Shown here: positions 26,754-36,554 of the stretch, piece after piece
How positions within the stretch are numbered: the stretch's first letter is position 1
How the letters are laid out: each line of letters opens with the position of its first letter
DNA from: Prado023 sp963747335
Lineage (GTDB): Bacteria > Actinomycetota > Actinomycetes > S36-B12 > CAIYMF01
Direction: 5' to 3'
Length of the DNA stretch: 64,000 bases
Assembly: GCA_963747335.1 (NCBI GenBank)
Contig: CAVVEV010000006.1
Location: 26,501 to 90,500, forward strand
Notes under the pieces: model-generated
Told to the model about the DNA's origin: nothing
The model's database searches: none
The model's input: only the letters and a program-made list of their open reading frames with translations
Made by a program: the position numbers and the translations under genes

Positions 26754-28025
26754 ATGAGCCTTGACACCCCGTTCTGGGGACCCGACTTCGACGCCCTCGC
26801 AGCCGAGGATCCCGAGATCGCCGGGGTCATTCTCGGCGAGCTCGATCGCCTGCGCGCCGGCCTGCAGCTGATCGCCAGCGAGAACTTCACCTCGCCGGCC
26901 GTGCTCGCCGCCCTGGGCTCCACCTTGAGCAACAAGTACGCCGAGGGTTACCCGGGGCGGCGCTACTACGGTGGCTGCGCGGTCGTCGACGACGCCGAGA
27001 CGATCGGGATCGAGCGGGCGAAGGCCCTGTTCGGCGCCGATCACGCCAACCTGCAGCCGCACTCGGGGGCCAGCGCCAACATCGCGGCGTACGGCGCCTT
27101 CATGAAGCCCGGCGAGACGGTCCTGGCGATGAGCCTGCCCCACGGTGGGCACCTCACCCACGGCACCAAGGTCTCGTTCTCCGGCAAGTGGTTCAACGCG
27201 GTGCACTACGGGGTCAACCCGAAGACCGAGGACATCGACTACGACCAGGTCCGCGACCTGGCGCGCGAGCACCGACCGACGATGATCATCTGCGGCGGAT
27301 CGGCCATCCCGCGCCTGATCGACTTCGCAGCCTTCCGTGAGATCGCCGACGAGGTCGGTGCGATCCTCATGGTCGACGCCGCGCACTTCATCGGGCTGGT
27401 GGCCGGGAAGGCGATCCCGAGCCCGGTGCCGTATGCCGACGTCGTGACGTTCACGACGCACAAGGTCCTGCGTGGCCCGCGCGGCGGGATGATCCTGGCG
27501 AAGGCCGAGCACGCTGCGGCCATCGACAAGGCGGTGTTCCCGATGATGCAGGGCGGCCCGTTGATGCACGCGGTGGCGGCCAAGGCAGTGGCGCTCAAGG
27601 AGGCGGCGAGCCCCGAGTACGCCCAGTACGCACACGACGTGATCGCCAACTCCCAGGCCCTCACCGCCGGCCTCGCCGCCCAGGGCATGCGCCCAGTCAC
27701 AGGCGGCACCGACACCCACCTGGCCCTGTTGGACCTGCAGGCCACGGGGGTCACCGGGACCGAGGCGGAGGCGCGCTGCGACGCCGCGGGGATCGTGCTG
27801 AACAAGAACGCCATCCCGAATGACCCGCGCCCGGCCAGCGTCGCCTCGGGCATCCGGGTCGGCACCCCGTCGGTGACGACCCAGGGGATGGGCATCGCGC
27901 AGATGGCCACCATCGCCGAGCTGATCGGGCGGGCGATCCGCGACGAGGACGGGTCGGCCGCGGACGGGATCCGCGCCGAGGTCACCGAGCTGGTCACCGC
28001 CTTCCCGGCCTACCCACGCGGCTAG
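26754..28025 (+). CDS. glyA: Serine hydroxymethyltransferase
   Basis: Predicted protein of 423 residues from ATG 26754 (GTG 26715 is an alternative). It interconverts serine and glycine with transfer of a one-carbon unit to tetrahydrofolate. The PLP lysine is in DVVTFTTHKVLRGPRGGM. Other conserved parts are LQLIASENFTSPAVLAA, NKYAEGYPGRRYYGGC, VDAAHFIGLVAGK and the C-terminal GIRVGTPSVTTQGMG. One base overlaps the wecA start region (GCTAGTGCG). Confidence 0.97.
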   Translation: MSLDTPFWGPDFDALAAEDPEIAGVILGELDRLRAGLQLIASENFTSPAVLAALGSTLSNKYAEGYPGRRYYGGCAVVDDAETIGIERAKALFGADHANLQPHSGASANIAAYGAFMKPGETVLAMSLPHGGHLTHGTKVSFSGKWFNAVHYGVNPKTEDIDYDQVRDLAREHRPTMIICGGSAIPRLIDFAAFREIADEVGAILMVDAAHFIGLVAGKAIPSPVPYADVVTFTTHKVLRGPRGGMILAKAEHAAAIDKAVFPMMQGGPLMHAVAAKAVALKEAASPEYAQYAHDVIANSQALTAGLAAQGMRPVTGGTDTHLALLDLQATGVTGTEAEARCDAAGIVLNKNAIPNDPRPASVASGIRVGTPSVTTQGMGIAQMATIAELIGRAIRDEDGSAADGIRAEVTELVTAFPAYPRG

Positions 28026-29140
28026 TGCGCGAGTACGGGCTGAGCCTGCTCGTCGCCGCCGCCCTGACCTTCCTGGTCATGCCGGTGGTGCGCTGGCTCG
28101 CCCTGTGGGCCGGCGCCGTCGCCGGCGTCCGCGATCGTGACGTCCACGATCACGCCATCCCGCGCTGGGGCGGGCTGGGCATGTTCCTGGGACTCTGCGC
28201 GGGGATGCTCCTGGCCAGCAAGCTGCCGATGATGCGCTCGGTCTTCGAGGGCTCCTCAACGGAGGGTGTGGCGCTGCTCTCGGGAGCGGCCATCATCGTC
28301 GCCCTCGGCCTGGCCGATGACCGCTGGGAGCTCGACGCGCCCACCAAGATGGCCGGCCAGGTGCTCGCGGCCGCGGTCATGGCGCTGCAGGGGATCACCC
28401 TGCTGTGGCTGCCCATCGACGGTGTGCTCGTCCTGGACCCCACCACGTCGGTCCTGCTGACCGTGCTGATCGTGCTCGTGAGCGTCAACGCCATCAACTT
28501 CATCGACGGCCTCGACGGCCTGGCCGCGGGGATCACGGCGGTGTCGGCGGCGGCCTTCTTCGTCTACGCCTATCTGCTCAGCGTGCAGTTCGGCGTCGAG
28601 CGAGCAACCCTGTCGGCCCTCGTGTCGGCCCTGCTGGTCGGCATCTGCATCGGGTTCCTGCCGCACAACGTGTTCCCCGCTCGGCTGTTCATGGGGGACA
28701 CCGGCTCCATGCTGATCGGGTACCTGATGGCCGCCAGCGTGATCACGCTGACCGGCAAGGTGGATCCCAACGCCCTCGAGGGCACGACCCTGCTGCCGGC
28801 CCTCCTGCCGATCCTCGTGCCGCTGGCGGTGCTGGCCGTGCCACTGATCGACCTGGGACTGGCGGTCATCCGGCGCACCCGGGCAGGCCGCTCGCCGTTC
28901 GCGCCCGACAAGCAGCACCTGCACCACCGCCTGCTCGAGATGGGCCACTCCCAGCGGCGTGCGGTGCTGCTCCTGACGGGCTGGGCCGCCCTCATCGCCT
29001 TCACGGTGGTCCTGCTCGCCTTCATCCCGCTGCCCTACGCCCTGACCGCCAGTGCCGTCGGTGCGCTGCTGCTCGGGCTCGGCGTGGCCTGGCCGGGCAT
29101 GCGTGGTCGCGACCCACGCCCCCGATCGGAGGTCGCATGA
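28025..29140 (+). CDS. wecA: Undecaprenyl/decaprenyl-phosphate GlcNAc-1-phosphate transferase
   Basis: Predicted protein of 371 residues with a GTG start and about 11 membrane helices. It transfers GlcNAc-1-phosphate from UDP-GlcNAc to the polyprenyl carrier, starting cell-wall polymer linkage units. The hallmark motifs are VHDHAIPRWGGLGMFLG, GLADDRWELDAPTKM, VNAINFIDGLDGLAAG, FPARLFMGDTGSMLIGYL and the cytoplasmic His-rich PDKQHLHHRLLEMGHS. The distinction from MraY rests on the HLHHRLL motif. It overlaps atpI by 4 nt. Confidence 0.93.
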   Translation: MREYGLSLLVAAALTFLVMPVVRWLALWAGAVAGVRDRDVHDHAIPRWGGLGMFLGLCAGMLLASKLPMMRSVFEGSSTEGVALLSGAAIIVALGLADDRWELDAPTKMAGQVLAAAVMALQGITLLWLPIDGVLVLDPTTSVLLTVLIVLVSVNAINFIDGLDGLAAGITAVSAAAFFVYAYLLSVQFGVERATLSALVSALLVGICIGFLPHNVFPARLFMGDTGSMLIGYLMAASVITLTGKVDPNALEGTTLLPALLPILVPLAVLAVPLIDLGLAVIRRTRAGRSPFAPDKQHLHHRLLEMGHSQRRAVLLLTGWAALIAFTVVLLAFIPLPYALTASAVGALLLGLGVAWPGMRGRDPRPRSEVA

Positions 29141-29589
29141 CCGACACCCCGCAGCCCCGCTCCGCGCCCCGGCGCGGTCCCACTGCCCTGGTGACCCCCA
29201 TGCGCAGGGTGCTGCGCGTGGGCCTGATCGCCTCGCTGGTGGCGCTTCCAGTTGCCGTGCTCATCGGCTACCTGGTCGCTGGAGCGGCCGGTGCCTGGGG
29301 TGCAGCCATCGGCATGGGGATCGCTGTCGGCTTCTTCACCATCACGGTGGGCGTCGCCCTGGGCACCGCGGGCATGGATGCCACCGCCCTGGGCGCCTCG
29401 GTGCTCGGCTCCTGGCTGGTCAAGATGGTCCTGCTGATCGTCGTCCTGGTCCTCCTGCGCGATGCCGACTTCTACTCCCGACCCGTGCTCTTCGTCTCAC
29501 TGCTCGTGGGCACCGTCGGGACACTCGTGATCGAGGCGCTCGTGGTCACGCGGACCCAGGTCCCCTACACCGAGCCCCCGGGTCGATGA
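29137..29589 (+). CDS. atpI: AtpI-like membrane protein
   Basis: Predicted protein of 150 residues, with ATGA overlap to wecA. It has four hydrophobic helices after a polar N-terminus: VGLIASLVALPVAVLIGYLV, GAAIGMGIAVGFFTITVGVAL, LGSWLVKMVLLIVVLVLL, and VLFVSLLVGTVGTLVIEALV. Its size and place before atpB match ATP synthase protein I, thought to assist assembly of the c-ring. It overlaps the next gene by ATGA. Confidence 0.8.
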   Translation: MTDTPQPRSAPRRGPTALVTPMRRVLRVGLIASLVALPVAVLIGYLVAGAAGAWGAAIGMGIAVGFFTITVGVALGTAGMDATALGASVLGSWLVKMVLLIVVLVLLRDADFYSRPVLFVSLLVGTVGTLVIEALVVTRTQVPYTEPPGR

Positions 29590-29843
29590 GCAGCCCCGAC
29601 CCGACGCCCGACCCCATCGGGCAGGAGACGCCCCCGATGCACCCCTCGCTCGTGCCGACGGGGGAGCACGTCGCGCACTCGGCGATGGGATCCCTGCTCG
29701 GTGGCGTGATCGTCTGGGGCGGCATCGGGCTGCTCGCCGACCACTGGCTGGGGACGGGCCGGGTCCTGACCGCCGCGGGAGTGGTGGTGGGGTCATTGAC
29801 CGGGTTCCTCATCGTGTATCTTCGCTTCGGACGCGATGAGTAG
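29586..29843 (+). CDS. AtpZ/AtpI-family small membrane protein
   Basis: Predicted protein of 85 residues. After a Pro-rich start it has two helices (SAMGSLLGGVIVWGGIGLLADHWLG and VLTAAGVVVGSLTGFLIVYLRFG), the AtpZ pattern. AtpZ with AtpI forms a small Ca/Mg-linked accessory complex in some bacteria. It sits between atpI and atpB in the same transcription unit. Confidence 0.75.
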   Translation: MSSPDPTPDPIGQETPPMHPSLVPTGEHVAHSAMGSLLGGVIVWGGIGLLADHWLGTGRVLTAAGVVVGSLTGFLIVYLRFGRDE

Positions 29844-29891
29844 CGATTCTCGGCCGTCCACAAGACCACCGCGAACCCGGAAGGGCCCACT

Positions 29892-30707
29892 GTGCTGAAT
29901 GTTCCAGCCGCCGTCGGCTTGTCGGTTCCGATGGCTGGTGGTGAGGGCGAGGGCTATGAGCCGCCCACGATCATGGAGTTCTTCCCGCCACAGCTGGGGG
30001 ACTTCTGGTGGTCGCCGACCCGGATCAACCTCATCGGGCTGTTCATGGCCGGGGTGCTCGCCCTGTTCTTCGTGCTGGCCATGAAGAAGCCCACGCTGGT
30101 GCCCGGCAAGCTGCAGAACCTCGGCGAGATGGCCATCGACCTGGTCTACGTCAACATCATCGACGAGGTGATGGGCGCCAAGGGCCGCCGGTTCGCGCCG
30201 ATCATCGTCACCCTCTTCTGGATGATCCTGGCCTTCAACATCACCGGCATCGTGCCGATGATGCACATCGCGGCCACCGCCGTGATCGGCGTCCCGCTGG
30301 TGCTGGCGATCGTCTCCTACGCGACCTTCAACTACGCGGGCATCAAGGAGCACGGGTTCGGCCAGTACATGAAGCTGAACCTGTTCCCCCCGGGCGTTCC
30401 CAAGCCGATCTACCTGCTGGTCACCCCGATCGAGTTCATCTCGACGTTCCTGCTGCGCCCGGTCACGCTCACCATCCGTCTCCTGGCCAACATGATGGCC
30501 GGCCACCTGCTGCTGGTGCTGTTCTTCGGTGCCACCAGCTACCTGCTGTTCGAGGCCGACGGGCTGCTGAAGCTCGCCGCGATCCCGTCGTTCGCGATGG
30601 GGTTCGCCTTCGTCGCGTTCGAGCTCATCGTCGCGCCGCTGCAGGCCTACATCTTCGCCCTTCTGACCGCCGTCTACATCGACGGTGCCACGAGCCACGA
30701 GCACTAG
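29892..30707 (+). CDS. atpB: F-type ATP synthase subunit a
   Basis: Predicted protein of 271 residues from GTG 29892. It forms the proton half-channels next to the c-ring. The essential Arg is in LTIRLLANMMAGHLLLV, and the last helix segment ELIVAPLQAYIFALLTAVYI is typical. It has five to six membrane helices and begins the structural part of the operon in the standard order a-c-b-delta-alpha-gamma-beta-epsilon. Confidence 0.96.
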   Translation: MLNVPAAVGLSVPMAGGEGEGYEPPTIMEFFPPQLGDFWWSPTRINLIGLFMAGVLALFFVLAMKKPTLVPGKLQNLGEMAIDLVYVNIIDEVMGAKGRRFAPIIVTLFWMILAFNITGIVPMMHIAATAVIGVPLVLAIVSYATFNYAGIKEHGFGQYMKLNLFPPGVPKPIYLLVTPIEFISTFLLRPVTLTIRLLANMMAGHLLLVLFFGATSYLLFEADGLLKLAAIPSFAMGFAFVAFELIVAPLQAYIFALLTAVYIDGATSHEH

Positions 30708-30777
30708 ACCCCACCGACCACCGCACACCCACGACTCCCGGGCGACCGCCACGGGCCACACGGAAGGAACCACCACA

Positions 30778-31002
30778 GTGGAGCTGCTCGCCGAAGTCTC
30801 CGGCAACGTCAACGCGATCGGGTACGGCCTCGCGGCCATCGGCCCGGGCATCGGCATCGGCATCCTGGTCGGCAAGGCCCTCGAGGGCATCGCCCGCCAG
30901 CCCGAGGCCACCGGTGTCCTGCGCACCAACATGTTCCTGGGCATCGCCTTCACCGAGGCCCTGGCTCTGATCGGCCTGGTCGCCGGCTTCCTCTTCACCT
31001 GA
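30778..31002 (+). CDS. atpE: F-type ATP synthase subunit c
   Basis: Predicted protein of 74 residues with a GTG start after GGAAGG. It is a two-helix hairpin proteolipid. The proton carrier is E60 in LGIAFTEALALIG. The glycine motif AIGPGIGIGILVGKALEGIARQPE packs the ring and gives the polar loop RQPE. The Gly-Ile pattern has no sodium-binding signature, so protons are the likely ion. Confidence 0.97.
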   Translation: MELLAEVSGNVNAIGYGLAAIGPGIGIGILVGKALEGIARQPEATGVLRTNMFLGIAFTEALALIGLVAGFLFT

Positions 31003-31056
31003 TCCGTATCGACCTGCGCACGTCAGGCTGATCCCCGAGGCTGATCAGGAAGGGCC

Positions 31057-31611
31057 ATGGACACCATCATCATCGTCGCGTCGGAGGAGCCGAACCCGCT
31101 CATCCCGGCGTCCTACGACATCCTGTGGGGCACGATCTCGTTCGTGATCCTGCTGCTCATGTTCTGGAAGTACGTCCTGCCGACCTTCAACAAGGTCACC
31201 GCAGAGCGCGCTGAGAAGATCGAGGGCGGCATCGAGAAGGCCAAGGCCATGCAGGCCGAGGCCGCGCGCAGCCGGGAGGCCTACTCCGAGCAGCTGGAGG
31301 CGGCCACCAAGGAGGCCGCGGCGATCCGGACCGCGGCGCACAGCGAGGGCGGCGAGATCGTGAACGCGGCGAAGGCCGAAGCCGTGGCGGCTGCTGCTGC
31401 CGTGGCCGCTCGGGCCGACGCCCAGATCCAGGCGGAGCGCGACTCGGCCGTCGGATCCCTGCAACGCGATGTCGGTGACCTCGCCCTGCAGCTCGCGAGC
31501 AAGATCGTGGGGGAGAGCCTCACCGACGACGAGCGGGCACGGGCGACCGTGGACCGGTTCATCGCCGAGCTCGAGCAGTCCGCACCGGGATCGGAGCCCG
31601 GCACCCCATGA
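31057..31611 (+). CDS. atpF: F-type ATP synthase subunit b
   Basis: Predicted protein of 184 residues with one N-terminal membrane helix (ILWGTISFVILLLMFWKYVLP). A long charged coiled coil rich in Ala and Glu follows (AERAEKIEGGIEKAKAMQAE ...), forming the peripheral stalk. It overlaps atpH by ATGA. Confidence 0.95.
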   Translation: MDTIIIVASEEPNPLIPASYDILWGTISFVILLLMFWKYVLPTFNKVTAERAEKIEGGIEKAKAMQAEAARSREAYSEQLEAATKEAAAIRTAAHSEGGEIVNAAKAEAVAAAAAVAARADAQIQAERDSAVGSLQRDVGDLALQLASKIVGESLTDDERARATVDRFIAELEQSAPGSEPGTP

Positions 31612-32418
31612 GCGCGTCGGTCCGGGAGAACTCCGCCGGGCTCCGGGCCCGCCTCGACCAGCGTCGTGGCGACCCGCAGCTCGAGGCGCTGCCCGGCGAC
31701 CTGTTCGCCGCGGCCGACCTCATCGGTCGTGACCCGCAGCTGCGCATGGCGCTGTCCGACGCGGGACAGCCGGCGCAGTCCCGGGAGGGCCTCGTCCATG
31801 CCCTGTTCGGCGAGCGGATGTCTCCGGCGGCGGTGGAGGTCCTGGCCGACGTCGCGGGGCAGCGCTGGTCGAGCCCGAACGATCTGCTCGAGGCCACTGA
31901 GCAGCTCGCGCAGCAGTCGGCGTTCATGGTGGCCGAGCGCGAGGGCAGCCTGGACGCGGTCGAGGACCAGCTGTTCGCCTTCTCCCGGGCGGTCTCCAGC
32001 TCGGCCGACCTGCAGATGGCGCTGACCGATCCCTCGGTCGGGGCGGCGCAGAAGGCCGGGCTTGTGGAGGGCCTCCTGGAGGGTCGGGCGGTGCCGCAGA
32101 CAAGCCAGGTCCTCAGCTACGCGATGGGCCACCTGCGGGGCCGTCGCGTGGACTCGGTCATCGATGGGCTGATGGACCTCGCAGGCGAGCAGCGAAGCCG
32201 ATCGATCGCCGAGGTCCGCGTCGCCCGGCCGCTGGCCCAGGACCAGGCCGAGCGGCTGACTGCGGCGCTCTCACGGATCCACGGTCGCGACGTGCGACTG
32301 AACGTGGCGGTGGACCCGGACGTGATCGGAGGGATCTCGGTGCGCATCGGCAGCGAGGTCGATCGACGCGACCGTGGCCACCCGCATCGAGCAGGCCCGC
32401 CGGGCACTGGTCGGCTAG
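31608..32418 (+). CDS. atpH: F-type ATP synthase subunit delta, frameshift near the end
   Basis: About 269 residues after correction. The subunit joins the peripheral stalk to the alpha3beta3 head. Family features are SFMVAEREGSLDAVEDQLFAF-like mid sequence and the C-terminal AEVRVARPLAQDQAERLTAAL ... NVAVDPDVIGGISVRIGSEV. An extra base near 32364 breaks the frame. Removing it gives the expected ending IDATVATRIEQARRALVG and a TAG at 32416-32418. As written the frame runs on to 32480, over the atpA start. A read error is the likely cause. Confidence 0.9.
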
Positions 32419-32476
32419 GACGAACGACAACAACGACGTGCCCCGCCGGTCGGCGGGGATGGAACGAGGAGACACG

Positions 32477-34112
32477 ATGACGGAGCTGGCGATCAGTGCC
32501 GACGAGATCCGCGCCGCGATCGAGCGCAACGTCGCGGCGTTCGCGCCCGAGACGGCGCACGAAGAGGTCGGCCGCGTGGTTGAGACCGGCGACGGGATCG
32601 CCCGCGTCGAGGGGTTGCATTCGGCGATGACCAACGAGCTGCTGGAGTTCGAGGGCGGCCTGCTGGGCCTGGCCCTGAACCTCGACGTCCGTGAGATCGG
32701 CGTCGTGCTGCTCGGCGACGGGTCGCTGGTCGAGGAGGGCCAGACGGTCAAGCGCACAGGCGAGGTCCTCTCGGTGCCGGTCGGTGACGGGTACCTGGGC
32801 CGGGTTGTCGACCCGCTGGGCACACCGATCGACGGCCGGGGCCCGATCGAGTCCTCGACCCGCCGCGCACTGGAGCTGCAGGCCCCCAGCGTGGTGCAGC
32901 GCCAGCCGGTGAAGGAGTCCCTGGCCACCGGCATCAAGGCCATCGACGCCATGACCGCCATCGGTCGTGGCCAGCGCCAGCTGATCATCGGCGACCGGCA
33001 GACCGGCAAGACCGCGGTGTGCCTGGACACGATCATCAACCAGAAGGCGAACTGGGAGTCCGGTGACCCGAGCAAGCAGGTCCGCTGCATCTACGTCGCG
33101 ATCGGCCAGAAGGGCACCACGATCGCCGGTGTCCGCGGCGCGCTCGAGGAGTACGGCGCGATGGAGTACACCACCATCATCGCCGCGCCCGGCCTCTGAC
33201 TCCGCCGGCTTCAAGTACCTCGCCCCCTACACAGGCTCGGCCATCGGCCAGCACTGGATGTACGAGGGCAAGCACGTCCTGATCATCTTCGACGACCTGT
33301 CCAAGCAGGCCGAGGCCTACCGCGCGGTGTCCCTGCTGCTGCGCCGCCCGCCGGGCCGCGAGGCCTACCCCGGTGACGTCTTCTACCTGCACTCCCGCCT
33401 CCTGGAGCGCTGCGCGAAGCTCTCCGACGACCTGGGCGGAGGTTCGATGACAGGCCTGCCGATCATCGAGACCAAGGCCAACGACGTCTCGGCCTACATC
33501 CCGACCAACGTGATCTCGATCACCGACGGGCAGTGCTTCCTGGAGTCCGACCTCTTCAACTCGGGCGTCCGCCCGGCGATCAACGTCGGCATCTCGGTCT
33601 CCCGCGTCGGCGGCTCGGCGCAGGCCAAGGCGATGCGCAAGGTCGCCGGGCGCCTGCGCCTGGACCTCGCCCAGTTCCGTGAGCTCGAGGCCTTCGCCGC
33701 CTTCGGCTCGGACCTGGACTCGGCCTCCAAGGCCCAGCTCGCGCGTGGTACCCGACTCGTGGAGATCCTCAAGCAGCCGCAGTACCAACCGCAGTCCCTC
33801 GAGGTCGAGGTCATCTCGGTGTGGGCCGGCACGACCGGCAAGCTCGACGAGGTGCCGGTTGAGGACGTGCGTCGCTTCGACTCCGAGTTCATGGAGTACG
33901 TCCGGCGCGAGCACTCGGCGATACCGGACGCGATCCGCACCACCGGTGACCTGTCCGACGACACGGTGTCGGGTCTCGAGACCGCGATGGAGGCCTTCAA
34001 GCGGACGTTCACCACGAGTGAGGGCCACGTGCTGGTCAAGGACGTCCCAGTGGCCCCGGTGGAGGAGGCCGACGTGATGCACACCCAGATCACCAAGGTC
34101 GTGCGGAAGTAG
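32477..34112 (+). CDS. atpA: F-type ATP synthase subunit alpha, interrupted by a +1 frameshift
   Basis: Together about 545 residues from ATG 32477. The N-terminal part holds LHSAMTNELLEFEGGLLGLA and Walker A GDRQTGKTAVCLDT, ending EEYGAMEYTTIIAAPGL with a stop at 33199. The downstream frame resumes with DSAGFKYLAPYTGSAIGQHWMY and continues to VVRK at 34112. The family sequence at the junction is AAPASDSAGFK, obtained by removing one G near 33191. The gene is essential for oxidative phosphorylation and flanked by intact partners, so this is almost certainly a sequencing error. Confidence 0.95.
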
Positions 34113-34115
34113 CTC

Positions 34116-35090
34116 ATGGGCGCCCAAATGCGGGTCTACCGACGCCGGATCAAGAGCGTCCAGCAGACCAAGAAGATCACCAAGGCGATGGAGCTCATCG
34201 CCTCGTCGCGGATCGTCAAGGCCCAGAGGCACCTGGCCGCTGCCCTGCCCTACACCCGCGAGCTGGTCCTGGCCATCTCGGCGGCGGTGTCGATGTCTGC
34301 CGAGTCCGACCACCCACTCATCTCCCAGAAGGACAACCGCAAGCGCGCGGCGGTCCTGCTGATCGGCTCGGACCGTGGCCTCGCCGGCGCCTACTCATCG
34401 AACATCATCCGTGAGGGTGAGGGGCTCAATGCCTTCCTGCGCGAGCAGGGGATCGAGCCGGTGCACTTCCTCGTGGGGCGCAAGGTCGTGAACTTCTACA
34501 AGTTCCGCGAGCGCTACATCGAGGGGGAGTACGTGGGCTTCACGGATCAGCCCACGGTCGAGGACGCCAAGGACGTTGCCCTCGGGCTGCTCGCCTCCTT
34601 CCTCTCCGACAGCGACACCGAGGGCGGGACCGACGAGATCCACATCGTGTACACGCACTTCGTCAACATGGGTCGCCAGGAGGTCCGGATCCGTCGGATC
34701 CTGCCGATCGAGGTCGTGGAGCAGGTCGTCGGGGCCAGCGGCCAGGCCGAGCTGCAGCCCGTCCGGGACTCCGACGGCTCCCAGGCCGCCGCGGCCGTGG
34801 CAGCTTCGGCCATGCCCCTGTACGAGTTCGAGCCCGATGCCGACACCGTGCTCGACGAGCTGCTCCCGCGCTACGTCGAGAACCTCGTCTACACCGCTCT
34901 GCTCGAGGCCGCTGCCTCCGAGCACGCGTCCCGTCGACGCGCCATGAAGTCGGCAACCGACAACGCGGAGGAGCTCATCAAGAGCCTCACGCAGCAGGCC
35001 AACCAGGCCCGCCAGACCGAGATCACCCAGGAGATTTCCGAGATCGTCGGCGGCGCCGACGCTCTTGCCTCCGCCACAGCAGGAAGTTGA
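34116..35090 (+). CDS. atpG: F-type ATP synthase subunit gamma
   Basis: Predicted protein of 324 residues. This is the central rotating shaft. The N-terminus MRVYRRRIKSVQQTKKITKAMELIASSRI and C-terminus ASRRRAMKSATDNAEELIKSLTQQANQARQTEITQEISEIVGGADAL are the coiled-coil signatures. A 14-residue Ser/Ala-rich insertion (DGSQAAAAVAASA) is typical of actinobacterial gamma subunits. Confidence 0.97.
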   Translation: MGAQMRVYRRRIKSVQQTKKITKAMELIASSRIVKAQRHLAAALPYTRELVLAISAAVSMSAESDHPLISQKDNRKRAAVLLIGSDRGLAGAYSSNIIREGEGLNAFLREQGIEPVHFLVGRKVVNFYKFRERYIEGEYVGFTDQPTVEDAKDVALGLLASFLSDSDTEGGTDEIHIVYTHFVNMGRQEVRIRRILPIEVVEQVVGASGQAELQPVRDSDGSQAAAAVAASAMPLYEFEPDADTVLDELLPRYVENLVYTALLEAAASEHASRRRAMKSATDNAEELIKSLTQQANQARQTEITQEISEIVGGADALASATAGS

Positions 35091-35098
35091 GGATCCCC

Positions 35099-36544
35099 AT
35101 GACCGCCTCGGTTGAGACCGCACAGGGTGTGGGCCGCGTTGCCCGCGTCACCGGCCCTGTCGTCGACGTGGAGTTCCCCGTCGAGGCCATGCCCGCGCTC
35201 ATGAACGCGCTGCACGTCGACGTGTCCTTCGGGATCGGTGAGGAGGGGGGCGGTGGTCACATGCTGACCCTCGAGGTCGCCCAGCACCTCGGGGACAACC
35301 TCGTCCGCGCGATCTCCATGCAGCCCACCGACGGCCTGGTCCGGGGCGCTGAGGTCCGCGACTCCGGGGGACCGATCACGGTTCCGGTCGGCGACGTGAC
35401 CGTGGGCCACGTGTGGAACACCCTCGGCAAGCCGCTGGACGTGCCGGAGGACACCCTGGAGATCACCGAGCGCTGGGGGATCCACCGCCAGCCGCCGGCG
35501 TTCGACCAGCTCGAGTCCAAGACCGAGGTCTTCTGGACCGGGATCAAGGTCATCGACCTGTTGACCCCCTACGTCAAGGGCGGGAAGATCGGCCTCTTCG
35601 GCGGCGCCGGCGTGGGCAAGACCGTCCTGATCCAGGAGATGATCTACCGGGTCGCCGAGAACTTCAGCGGCGTGTCGGTGTTCGCCGGCGTGGGCGAGCG
35701 CACCCGTGAGGGCAACGACCTCTTCCTGGAGATGACCGAGTCCGGGGTGCTGGCCAAGACGGCCCTGGTGTTCGGCCAGATGGACGAGCCGCCCGGCACC
35801 CGACTGCGGGTCGCGCTGACGGCCCTGACGATGGCGGAGTACTTCCGCGACGTGCAGAACCAGGACGTCCTGCTGTTCATCGACAACATCTTCCGGTTCA
35901 CCCAGGCCGGCTCCGAGGTCTCCACGCTGTTGGGCCGCATGCCCTCGGCCGTGGGCTACCAGCCGACCCTGGCCGACGAGATGGGCATGCTCCAGGAGCG
36001 GATCACCTCCACCCGCGGTCACTCGATCACCTCGCTGCAGGCCATCTACGTGCCCGCGGACGACCTGACCGACCCGGCCCCGGCCACCACGTTCGCCCAC
36101 CTCGACGCCACCACGACGCTGTCCCGGCCGATCTCCGAGCTGGGCATCTACCCGGCCGTGGACCCGCTGGACTCGACCTCGCGGATCCTGGACCCCCGCG
36201 TCGTGGGCGACGAGCACTACGCGGTGGCCGCGCGCACCAAGGAGATCCTGCAGCGCTACAAGGACCTGCAGGACATCATCGCCATCCTCGGCATCGACGA
36301 GCTCTCCGAGGAGGACAAGGTCCTGGTCAACCGGGCGCGGCGCATCCAGCGGTTCCTGAGCCAGAACATGTTCGTCGCCGAGGCGTTCACCGGCCAGCCC
36401 GGCTCGTTCGTGCCCGTCGAGGAGACGGTCGCCTCGTTCAAGGCCCTGGCCGAGGGCGAGTACGACCACATCCCCGAGCAGGCGTTCTTCATGGCCGGCG
36501 ACATCGAGGACGTCGAGCGCAACGCCGCCAAGCTGAAGGGCTGA
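35099..36544 (+). CDS. atpD: F-type ATP synthase subunit beta
   Basis: Predicted protein of 481 residues from ATG 35099. It carries the catalytic nucleotide site: Walker A GLFGGAGVGKTVLIQEM, the catalytic Glu in AGVGERTREGNDLF, Walker B DVLLFIDNIFRFTQAGSEVS, and the DELSEED-equivalent IDELSEEDKVLVNRARRIQ. No frameshift is present. Confidence 0.98.
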   Translation: MTASVETAQGVGRVARVTGPVVDVEFPVEAMPALMNALHVDVSFGIGEEGGGGHMLTLEVAQHLGDNLVRAISMQPTDGLVRGAEVRDSGGPITVPVGDVTVGHVWNTLGKPLDVPEDTLEITERWGIHRQPPAFDQLESKTEVFWTGIKVIDLLTPYVKGGKIGLFGGAGVGKTVLIQEMIYRVAENFSGVSVFAGVGERTREGNDLFLEMTESGVLAKTALVFGQMDEPPGTRLRVALTALTMAEYFRDVQNQDVLLFIDNIFRFTQAGSEVSTLLGRMPSAVGYQPTLADEMGMLQERITSTRGHSITSLQAIYVPADDLTDPAPATTFAHLDATTTLSRPISELGIYPAVDPLDSTSRILDPRVVGDEHYAVAARTKEILQRYKDLQDIIAILGIDELSEEDKVLVNRARRIQRFLSQNMFVAEAFTGQPGSFVPVEETVASFKALAEGEYDHIPEQAFFMAGDIEDVERNAAKLKG

Positions 36545-36554
36545 GGGGCGCGTC

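Noticed and set aside
33180..33200. Programmed frameshifting in atpA
   Set aside because: There is no slippery heptamer or downstream structure typical of recoding, no family precedent, and many similar one-base insertions occur in other genes of the window.
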